Assembly (NCBI GenBank): GCA_022813625.1
Contig: JAKLMB010000021.1
Location: forward strand, 1 to 64,000
Direction: 5' to 3'
DNA: 64,000 nt
From: Aaosphaeria pasadenensis
Lineage: Eukaryota; Ascomycota; Dothideomycetes; Pleosporales
The notes under the pieces are model-generated. The model did no database searches, had not been told where the DNA came from, and was given only the letters and a program-made list of their open reading frames with translations. Position numbers and translations under genes: made by a program. Below are positions 1-8,161 of the stretch, piece after piece. The first letter of the stretch is position 1. Each line of letters begins with the position of its first letter.

Positions 1-2394
1 CTAGTTAAACTAGATATTATTAGTATAGTAATATATACCTATTAGTAGATCCTTAAGATATAATTATTAAAGTATAACAGGGTTATCTAAGTAAAGACTT
101 AGACACGTGACCTTAAAGGGGTTCTATTAAGTAGTAAGGGCTATAGGCATAGTATTAATATACTAGTAAGGTTAAACATTAATTAATTACTATTATATAA
201 ATATATTGCTAAAGATATTATAAGTAATCTTCTATTAGGAAACTAGATATAGAGAACTATATTATAATTAATAATAAGGACCTATCTATAGAATATATTC
301 TGCTTATATATATAAGTATGCTTAGTAGATTTATTAGGTTTATAGAACGAATCTATAAATCCTAGATTTGTAATATTTGTAGAATAAATCTACGAATCTA
401 TTATGTAACCTGTATCACGTGTCCATGTTATAGTTAGCCTCGTCTGCGTAGAGCCTGCCCGCGTCCTCCTATTCCCATAGGTCCTCCTCGTAGGATTCCT
501 CGTCGCCCTCCAGCTACTCAGAATTGTTACTGTTTGGTTCATCTGTAACAATTAGGTTATATGCTCCTTATAAGTTAAGTACTATAAAGTATTTAGCTCT
601 TAATAGTTAGTCCTGTAACTTAGTAATATTAGGTAGCAGATACCTATTCTTTATTATAATATTATTAAGTTTCTAGTAATTAATATAAGGTTATTTATTA
701 ATATCTCCTTTTTTCTCTGTAAAGAGGAATAGTGCTCCTACTAGTAATTTAGAGGGCTAGATAAATCTACTTTCTAGATTCTCCTTAATATACTCCCTTT
801 ATATCTTTAGTTCTCTTTTAGATAACTAATATATTAGTTTTTAGGGTAGCTTAGCCCCTAGTATTAGTTCTATCTTATAGTCCTAAGGTTAGTATTTTAG
901 TAATGCCTCCTTTCCTTTAGGTTTCTTAAATAATTACGCCTATAGTTAGTATTCTACTAGGATATTAACTATAATATTCTTTTCTTCTAAAGGTATACTA
1001 TTCCTCTCTTTCCTTACCTTAGTATATTAGGTAGGTATAACTATTATTTTCTTCTAATACTATTAGGTTAAGTTTATATTATTTAGATTCTTACTCTTAT
1101 CTACTAACTACTCTATAGGATGTATAGGTCTAGGCATGCATGTATATATATACCCTGTTATCTAGATAGTCTAATCCCTTTAGTCTATCTTTAGGTTATG
1201 TTCCTTAAGCTATAGGAGTCCTAGGATAACATTCTATTTTATATTAAATATCTTAAGTTTAATAGATTCTTTGTATTCTTATATATATATAATCTACTTA
1301 TCTATAGTATAACTAATCCTTGTTTTCCCTATAATAGTTAGTCTATTTACTGTTCCTATATAGGTTATAGTTTTTTCCTAGTATATAGGTAACTAATATC
1401 TTTATATAGTTCTTTTTAAGATAAGGTTAAGATCTACTCTTAAGTCTAGGAAGGCTTTTACTTGTTTCCCTGCTATTATAATAGGGAGTAAGATTATTAT
1501 TCCTATTCCTGCTTAAGGGTTACTTAGTTAGTTAATCTATTATATATCTATAGGTCTAAAAAAGTAAAGTTATTAAATCTATTCTCTTCTTTTTCCCTTT
1601 TATATTAGGGATAATCTAGGTATAGGCAGGTTTACTAATCTATCTACCTATATTAATTATTAATTAGAATTCTTCCTTATAGTATATCTTCTTTATCCCT
1701 TCCTAGGAAGTATATCTTTGTCTATTTATCCTAGAGGTAATCTTAGCAGAGATTATCCTGGCACTCTATATCCTACTACTTGTAGTATTTCTTCTATAGA
1801 AAGTAACTATTAATTTTTATATTATAGTAGATAATGTAGTAGTTATAAGTATAGGTAGTCTAGTAGAGTCTCCTATGCCTTAGGTTCCTTAGATTAAGGG
1901 TATAGTTCTATATTTTTATTAGTAAGGATAGTTAGGTATTATTACTTTTCCTATTCTTTAAGTATTTAACTCCTTTTCTGCATTTATTATAGCAGGCTAG
2001 AATTATTAATTCTTCCTGTATTAATTTCCTTAGGAGTTTAAGTACTTTAGCTCTAGCTTTTACTTCCTTCTTCTTCCTATTCTAGTATAGGTTATTGCAT
2101 TAGTTAGGTTAATATAGTAGAATATTTTCCTTATTTTCTAAGAGTAAATAATGTACGCAGGCGTAGTCTATAAGGTTCTAGGGGTCTACCCTATTTCCTA
2201 GATAGGGTATAGGTAGCTTGTCTTCTGCTTATCCTAGTAGTATAGTAAACTTATTAGTAATCTTATTATCTTTAGGATCTTTATAGAGGTAGCTATCCCC
2301 TATTAAAGGTAAAGGCGTGTAGTTCTATATCTTACCTATATCTTCTAGGATTATCTAATCTTCTAACCTTTCCTTTTAGATAAAAGATAGTATC

Positions 2395-3235
2395 TAAAGT
2401 ATATTTAAGGTTTAGAAAACCTTATTTTTATTCTTATTACAGCAGTTTCTTGCTATATACCCTAATTTATAATAGATATAGTACTTTATTCTCTTCTAAT
2501 AGTTATGCTTCTTAAAGTTTTTCTTCTTCTTCTAAGTATTTATTTAGTTTATAATTACTCCTTCTATAGGTTATAGTCTGTATAAATCCCTTAGTCCTTA
2601 TAGTATTAGGGTGTTAAAATAGCATCTCCTGTTTATCTATCAGCTATAACCTAGATTATGTTATTTATCCTTAGTCTCTAGGTATAGTTTATAGAGGTTG
2701 TTATTAATATATATAGCTTTATTCTAGAGGTCTAATAGTTTAACTATAGTAGCCCTAGATTATATTAATTCTTCCTTAACCTTAGCTTTAAGACCTTAGT
2801 AATATATTATTATTAGTACTTCTTTATTCTATTTTATCTAGATAGAATAGTATTAGAATTTAGTAGTATAGTTAGTAGCTAATTTAGTTTACTTAAGTAC
2901 TTAGAGTTATTATTTAGTATATTTTTCCTTATTAGCTAGACTAAAGTTAGTTTTAACATGTTTCTTAAAGTTAGACTAACTACCTATTACTAGGCAGATA
3001 ACTTCTACTTTATTTACCTCTAGTTTGTGCAAGTCTTCTTCTATATAGGGCTTAACCTATTAGAATGCATCCCCTTACATATAGCAAGCAGTATATGCTA
3101 GTTTATTACTATTATTAATTTCTTCCTTAAGGAACTTAAAATATAACTCTATATGTAGGAGCTATAATTAAGTTTCCTTCTAATCCTCTTAAAAGAGGTT
3201 AGGCTTGTTAAGTTGCTTTATATTGCTACTATTAG
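2395..3235 (-). pseudogene. Degenerate Ty3/Gypsy-type Gag remnant with decayed CCHC zinc knuckle
   Basis: Reading down the minus strand from about 3235 gives a broken frame beginning near LNKPNLF and continuing through WLLHIELYFKFL-like, YTACYM, KPYIEEDL and NFSLANKEKYT segments. This is the usual layout of fungal Ty3/Gypsy Gag capsid proteins. Near 2435-2490 the minus strand reads YYIYYKLGYIARNC, which matches the C-x2-C-x4-H-x4-C nucleic-acid-binding knuckle with C, C and H each replaced by Y (TGT or CAT to TAT), exactly the G-to-A change expected from RIP. Several TGG or CGA/CAA-type codons have become stops. Sequence below about 2390 probably holds decayed protease and reverse transcriptase, but I could not place motifs there. 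Non-functional. Confidence 0.7.
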
Positions 3236-3255
3236 ATATCTTAAGGGTGTTTAAA

Positions 3256-3418
3256 ATATTAAGATTAAGGATCTACTAGTTAGTTCTTAGGGATAATCTA
3301 AAGAGTAATATAAAGCAGGTTATAAGGTAAGAATAATAATAGTAGTAGAATAGTAGAGTATATTATTTAATACTAACTTAGGTTAAATATAGAAGACTAT
3401 AGGGATATTTTAAGTTCT
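3256..3418 (+). repeat. Left arm of a ~160-bp inverted repeat
   Basis: This arm, starting near AATATTAAGATTAAGG, matches the reverse complement of 4731-4890 over its whole length with only a few substitutions and small indels. The two arms are about 1.3 kb apart and enclose the LTR-like segment and the second gag remnant. Confidence 0.85.
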
Positions 3419-3472
3419 CTATATACTTCCTATCCTTACTTTCTTACTAGTAAGGTTATAAGGTTTAGGGTC

Positions 3473-3508
3473 TATCCTTACTTCCTTACTAGTAAGGAAG
3501 TAAGGATA
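3473..3508. repeat. Perfect 36-bp palindrome
   Basis: The left half TATCCTTACTTCCTTACT is followed directly by its exact reverse complement, with no spacer, centred on ACTAGT. A similar but imperfect palindrome with the same CTTACTAGTAAG core lies about 40 bp upstream, near 3430-3453. Both sit in the LTR-like segment. Confidence 0.9.
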
Positions 3509-3659
3509 CTACGTGTTAGTAATCCTTACTGTTAACTAAGTAAGGAGGTTACGTAAGTTACGTAACCCTACCCCTCATAAGCGCTTGGCTATCCGGTGTC
3601 CTCGTCGTTGCTACACTGATCCATTAGGTGTCGTTTCTTGGATCGTAACATCCTTATCC

Positions 3660-4200
3660 TAGTTTAGGAATACTTAGATCCTCTAGAAGTTAGCTATATA
3701 CTTGCTAGCTAATATAATTTATCTAAGGCTCTTTAGCTCTCTTAGGGCTATCTTTTCCTTATTAATATCTCTAAATACTATATTAAGTTCCTTCTTAAAT
3801 TTATTATAGTCTTTAAAAATCCTTTTAGTATTATTATAAGCTTCTGCTAGGTTGCTTATATTCTCTAAGTAGTCCCTTTATAAGGGTTAGAACTATTTAG
3901 CTATATCTTTAGCTATAAGGGCTCCTGCTACTATTACTTAATTACTATAGTTTGCTGCTAGTACTGTATATATTAGCTATACCTTAACTTAGGTTATAAA
4001 GGGTTTAACTATTCCCCTTTTATCTATAAACTTTTTAGGTTTAGTAATTATTTTAGCTAAGGTATTTATTTTCTAGGTTTTAATTATAAGTCTTATTTAT
4101 TCTAACTATTTATTTTATTAATTAATAATCTTATTCTATTAGTTAATAATTTCTTAAGCTATTAGCTGTGCAGCTAGTGCTGCTAAAGTAGATTAGTTAA
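3660..4200 (-). pseudogene. Second degenerate Gag-like remnant
   Basis: The minus strand between about 4200 and 3660 translates in broken frames to segments such as LAEAYNNTKRIFKDYNKFKKEL, FRDINKEKIALRELKSLR and ASKYIANFQ-like text, which resembles the N-terminal part of a different Ty3/Gypsy Gag. Stops interrupt it throughout. It ends where the LTR-like terminus at 3650 begins, consistent with a nested insertion. The AT-rich stretch from 4200 to 4560 holds nothing else I can name. Confidence 0.45.
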
Positions 4201-4618
4201 CTATATTATCTTAAACTATTACTTCCTATAAAGGTAGTTAATATATAATAATAGGTAACTTACTATATAAGGTAAGAGGGGTATATTATAAAGGTTTGTA
4301 TAGGGTAAAGTAAGTATTAAGATAGGATAATATCTCTAACTTATCTAGGGAAATAAGCTACTTATTATACTAGTAAGGTAATTCTAAAAGATTAGATATA
4401 ATTTATTATTAACTATAAAGAACTCCTATATATAAAATCTAGCAATCTTATATATCTATCCTTCCTAGCTATTAATTAATATATTTAAGCTACTTAACCT
4501 TCTTAGTACTTACTAAGACCTTAATTACCTTAATTACCTTAATTACCTTTACCTATGTAGTATTAGATTACGTAACTGGTCCTTAGGTGTTATCTAGCCC
4601 TCTGGCTATGACCTCTGA

Positions 4619-4675
4619 CTTTTGTCCCAAGTACTTGATGCCTTCTCTGCCCTTATAGGTTCTGGTATCGTAACA
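4619..4675 (-). repeat. LTR-like terminus, less mutated copy
   Basis: On the minus strand this begins TGTTACGATACCAGAACC, resembling the TGTTACGATCC terminus at 3650. A second copy lies at 4909-4965. This copy keeps GC-rich triplets that are changed in the other, so it has escaped most RIP mutation. Confidence 0.6.
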
Positions 4676-4730
4676 AGAATACTAAAACCCTAACTAAAGG
4701 GTAGGTAGCCTCTAGTTACTACCCTAGGAT

Positions 4731-4890
4731 AGAACTTAGAATACCCTTATAGTCTTCTATATTTAACCTAAATTAGTATTAAATAATATACTCTACTATT
4801 CTACTACTATTATTATTCTTATCCTTATACCTACTTTATATACTCTTTAGATTATCCCTAAGAACTAACTAGTAGATCCTTAATCTTAAT
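4731..4890 (-). repeat. Right arm of the ~160-bp inverted repeat
   Basis: Reverse-complement partner of 3256-3418. The arm sits between the GC-rich LTR-like copy at 4619-4675 and its mutated copy at 4909-4965, so it may mark the sub-terminal part of a second element in the opposite orientation. Confidence 0.85.
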
Positions 4891-4908
4891 ATTAGCCTTA
4901 ATTCCTAA

Positions 4909-4965
4909 CTTTTATCTTAAGTACTTAATAGCTTCTTTATCCTTATAGGTTCCTATATTATAACA
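4909..4965 (-). repeat. LTR-like terminus, RIP-mutated copy
   Basis: Same-orientation copy of 4619-4675. Nearly all differences are C-to-T or G-to-A on the plus strand (GTCCC to ATCTT, TTGATG to TTAATA, TCTGCC to TTATCC), which makes the pair a compact RIP signature. The NmrA-like gene stop codon lies 17 bp beyond it. Confidence 0.7.
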
Positions 4966-4981
4966 CCTGTACTTAATAGGA

Positions 4982-6080
4982 TCAGACAGTTAAGCTATAG
5001 TCAGGAAGCTCCTCAGGTTGCCAATGCAGAATACCTCTCCAATTTCCCGTAAGGGGTCCCTTCAAGTCGTCCTCCAAGTTTGTCGGTGGCAGCTTCAAGC
5101 GTTCGCTCCAGTCCCCAAGAGGCCGAAAGTCGCCTACTCCGTTCCCTTTCGCGTCCCGACTGTAAAAGATTGCCTGCACCTGAGCAGCTAGGCCCCGGTT
5201 CTTACCTTCTTTGGCCTCCATCTCGGCCTGGGGACGGACCTCCTCTGACTTCACGTGGGTAACTTCGAATTTCTCGCCCAGAATGTGCTCCACCGTAGCT
5301 AGAATCTCGTTCTGCGTAGTGGTATAAGAGAATATGTAGATGTACTGGTTCCTTGCTTCCTCGAATTGCTCTATGTTGGTGAGGAGCGCGTAGAAAGCCT
5401 TTCCGGCGAGTTCGCGGAGGCCAGCAGAAAAGGGTACATCGCCGCCGTTGTAGATTCGGGCTTTCTTGTTCTTCAGGTCGAAGCCGAGAAGACCGTCAAC
5501 CACACACTGGGGCAAATGTTAGCAGGGCGTTGCAAAGAGAGAGGGAGAAACAGGGGCGTACAAAGTCAGTCCAGGGGTTACACAGCAAGGCTGTCCAGCT
5601 CATCTTGTCTTGTGTCTTCTCCAGATACTTGACAATGGATCGTTTCTTCTTCGTTATCGCCACGACCTCCGCAAATTCTGGATAATAAGACCGGACGCCA
5701 TATTCGGAAGGAAAGAATCGCTTTACCCCCGACTTCACGGCAGCGTCAATGATGCGTTCGTGAGGCACCTTGGCCTCTGGTGGAAGCAGGTCAATGACCA
5801 CATCCTGCCCGCGGAGAGCCTGCTCAAGTGATGCAGAGCTGAAATCGGTGTGGGCCACTTTTAAAGAGTCTGGAAACTTGCTATCCGACCCTTCTCTTGT
5901 GACGGCTGTGACCTTCAATGGGGAGTCCTCCTGCGCAGAGAAATGATCCAGGAGTACAGCTCCCAAATTTCCACTGGCCTGGAACATCCAATTTCAGCTT
6001 CCGTACTACGTTAGAGCTACAGACACGAGAATCATAGCACTTACGCCAAGAATTGCAACAGTCTTGACCGGTGCAGCCAT
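4982..6080 (-). CDS. NmrA-like / isoflavone reductase family protein
   Basis: NAD(P)-binding Rossmann protein of the NmrA/PCBER-like reductase family, predicted cytosolic; its substrate cannot be inferred. Three exons join in frame to 325 aa: 6045-6080, 5562-5978 and 4982-5506. Introns are 5979-6044 (GTAAGT donor, CAG acceptor) and 5507-5561 (weaker GTACGC donor). The first splice restores the dinucleotide-binding motif GASGNLG at about residues 12-18. Further family hallmarks are VIDLLPPEA, GVKRFFPSEYG and the segment LLGFDLKNKKARIYNGGD. The start ATG at 6080 gives MAAPVKTVAIL directly before the glycine motif, as usual for the family. Length is normal, with no frame defect although it touches the RIP block. 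Flavonoid or lignan-type reduction and redox sensing are both known in the family; neither is shown here. Confidence 0.85.
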
Positions 6081-6735
6081 TTGTTGTGTTGGAAGTATAT
6101 TGGTTCACTGGTCTGATGGGACGTTCGTTCTGCTGAAATATCAACTGGTTCCAATTCTTGCCACTTCTGCTTCTTATCCTTTCAGGTGGTCAGACTTATA
6201 AACGTGAATGAAAATTGTTCTGCAGACGACATGGGCGGCAACCCCGTCCGAAACTATAGCGCAAAGTACCCCACCCCAAGGTACCTACAAGTTAGTGTCC
6301 TGACCCCACAGTGCGCCACTCGAGCGGGCCCTGCAATGATGGTCAGAGGGCTTTGAAAAGTGCTATACAGTGCAGACCAATTCAGCTTGGCTGCCCTCGT
6401 GTCTTATGGAAGCATTCATGTGACAAACCGTGCGAAGTGTCCAGCGTACAGCAAGCCCCCACCAGCGCTAGTCTGAGGTTGTTCAATCTCCCCACTGCGC
6501 ACTTGGACTCCCCACTGGCCTCAAGACTAGGACTCCCCACCCTACCATTTGCCCACCCAGATGCGGTCCACGTACAGTTTGAAGACCAATACTCACCTGG
6601 TGGATAGTGGTATGCTCGGTAAAGAGGCCGTGATTGCCTACTATATAGAGCATAACATGACAGAACGGGGTCAGCAGCGATATCGTAGAATCGATACATC
6701 AGACAAATATTTCAACTTCATATCTTTGGGGAAAT
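6081..6735. other. Intergenic; no gene recognised
   Basis: 655 bp between the divergently transcribed NmrA-like gene and the aldehyde dehydrogenase pseudogene. Short frames on both strands lack coding character. It presumably holds the NmrA-like promoter. Confidence 0.5.
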
Positions 6736-7890
6736 ATGGGCTCGCTCGATGTGCCAAACGGCTTCAAAGGGCACGCAAGTAATGTAGTGCCTTTCATAAT
6801 CCATGGAAAAGATCTTTTATCGTCCTCTTTATTCGAAATAACGAATCCAACGACCGGAGAGCACCTATAGAATGGCGCGGCTGCATCCACCACCGACGTG
6901 CTCGACGCCGTCAAAGCCGCTGAGAATGCATTCCCGTCCTGGTCTAAGACGAAGCCCAGTCGCCGAAGGGAGATTCTGTTTCGTGCCGCGGAACCTTTCC
7001 TACAGAGAAAGGACGAGCTGTACAGCTACCAGGCCGCTGAGATGGGAGCCGGCAGACACTTTTTCGATATCAACCTCAACGCCATGGTGCAGATTCTCAG
7101 GGACATCGGCGGCAGGATTGAAGCAGCTGTTCAAGGTCTAGTGCCTATGACGGCAGATGGAGACTCGCATGCGATTATGGTGAAAGAGCCATACGGGGTA
7201 ATCCTGGCCATCGCTCCATGGTATGTGTCTCAATGATGCTTCTTCCTTTTCCCGTCCTGGTTCAATTTAGAACAATAGAAATGCTCCGTACGTCCTGGGC
7301 GTCCGGTCTGTTGCCTTTGCCTTGGTAGTGGGCAATATAGCAAGCCTCAAAGGTTCCGAGCTGAGTCCACGAGTTTTCTGGGCCGTCGGCGACATCTTCC
7401 GCCAAGCTGGGCTTCCAGACGGGTGTCTCAATGTGATTTACCACCGACCTTCCGACGCCGCCGATGTCACAATGACCTTGATCGCTCACCCTGCGATCAA
7501 GAAGATGAATAAAAGCACCTAGGGCGCAATTCATTGCGGCTATCTGAAGATCCGCATCTGTGAGAACGATCGCGCTGGCCTTGCCGCCCAGTTCAAGCAG
7601 CAAGGGCTTGACGTACTGTCCGGCCAAACTAGCAATGATGCCTCCAACATGTGTGCTTCCCCTGAAATTCATGTATGTTCCTGAGCTAAGGATCCCTCAA
7701 AGCTACTGCCAGCGTAGTCAAACTTCTCTAACACTCCGTCTAGGGTGGTCAAGTGTGCATGTCTACAGAGCGCATCTTGGTTTACAAGTCCATCGCCGAA
7801 GAATTTGGAGCCGTCCTCAAAGCAGTTACCGAGAAGCTGTTTATCTCCAATACTCCGCCCTTTCTACTCATCAACTCGGATACTAGAAAG
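6736..7890 (+). pseudogene. NAD-dependent aldehyde dehydrogenase, broken and internally rearranged
   Basis: The reading starts at ATG 6736 (MGSLDVPNGFKG) and follows the ALDH fold: ITNPTTGEHL, KAAENAFPSWSKTKPS, KEPYGVILAIAPW, ASLKGSELSP and GLPDGCLNVIYH. Lesions: an in-frame TAG at 6868-6870; an intron (7221-7278) whose natural splice would give TGA where the family has Trp (APW-N); an inversion of 7505-7672 that places the MNFRGST and LLELGGKAS segment, with the conserved Glu, on the opposite strand; and loss of the 3' end from about 7890. After the inverted piece the intron 7673-7743 and exon GGQVCMSTERI, with the catalytic Cys, resume on the plus strand. The closest family type is the salicylaldehyde/vanillin-like fungal ALDHs. 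No product is expected. Confidence 0.85.
7505..7672 (-). other. 168-bp inverted segment inside the ALDH pseudogene
   Basis: The minus strand of this interval encodes the 56 codons missing from the plus-strand ALDH frame, starting MNFRGSTHVGG and ending ALGAFIH. The interval begins with ATGAAT (7505-7510) and ends with ATTCAT (7667-7672), a perfect 6-bp inverted repeat exactly at the breakpoints. Turning it back would join AHPAIKK to MNFRGST in frame, and would bring ALGAFIH next to the intron donor GTATGT at 7673. This shows that the inversion happened in a formerly intact gene. Confidence 0.9.
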
Positions 7891-8155
7891 GAACTACCTT
7901 TAAAAGGGCCTTTTTCTAATATAAAATTCAGTAGGTTAGATAACTACGCAGCTAAGGATCTCCCCTGCCTAGTTGTCGGACACCTATTATTTATTGTCGG
8001 ACACCTAGGAACTACCCCCCTTTACAGTAAGAATAGCGGGGTAGTAGCCTATATAGTATATATACTCTACATTATCTTGCCAGCACATTCCTTACTCTAC
8101 AAACTATACTACTGAACCTACTGAGTATATTAATCAAGTTAGATTAACGAGATAG
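7885..8155. mobile_element. Probable transposon or solo-LTR fragment truncating ALDH
   Basis: ALDH homology stops near 7890 and gives way to AT-rich, gene-free sequence. It contains a direct repeat of TTGTCGGACACCTA (near 7974 and 7998), repeated GGAACTACC words and TATATAGTATATATA. The composition resembles the retroelement block. The next gene starts just past it. I could not define terminal repeats or a target duplication, so its class is open. Confidence 0.35.
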
Positions 8156-8161
8156 TCTAGA

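Larger units (their letters stand above)
3256..3650 (-). mobile_element. LTR-like end of the first retroelement remnant
   Basis: This stretch lies just upstream (minus strand) of the Gag remnant. Its outer edge at 3650 reads TGTTACGATCC on the minus strand, a typical TG-starting fungal LTR terminus. It includes the GC-richer island at 3480-3655 and a palindrome-rich part. The sequence resumes at 3656 inside a second gag-like remnant, which suggests insertion of one element into another. LTR boundaries are estimates because the partner LTR cannot be fixed in the degraded sequence. Confidence 0.4.
1..4975. repeat. AT-rich RIP-degraded retrotransposon block
   Basis: The first 5 kb is strongly AT-rich, saturated with TAG, CTA and TTA words, and has no long open frame. 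Sub-segments translate on the minus strand into recognisable but stop-riddled retroelement Gag sequence. Paired copies inside the block differ mainly by C-to-T and G-to-A changes, the signature of repeat-induced point mutation. Three GC-richer islands stand out, at about 395-545, 3480-3655 and 4560-4680; they look less mutated. The block ends abruptly at the NmrA-like gene at 4982. The RIP mechanism is known from other fungi; its action here is inferred from the mutation pattern. Confidence 0.85.

Noticed and set aside
6311..6699. Overlapping frames on both strands between the NmrA-like gene and the ALDH pseudogene
   Set aside because: Low-complexity composition, no family resemblance, and neither joins to a neighbour by plausible introns.
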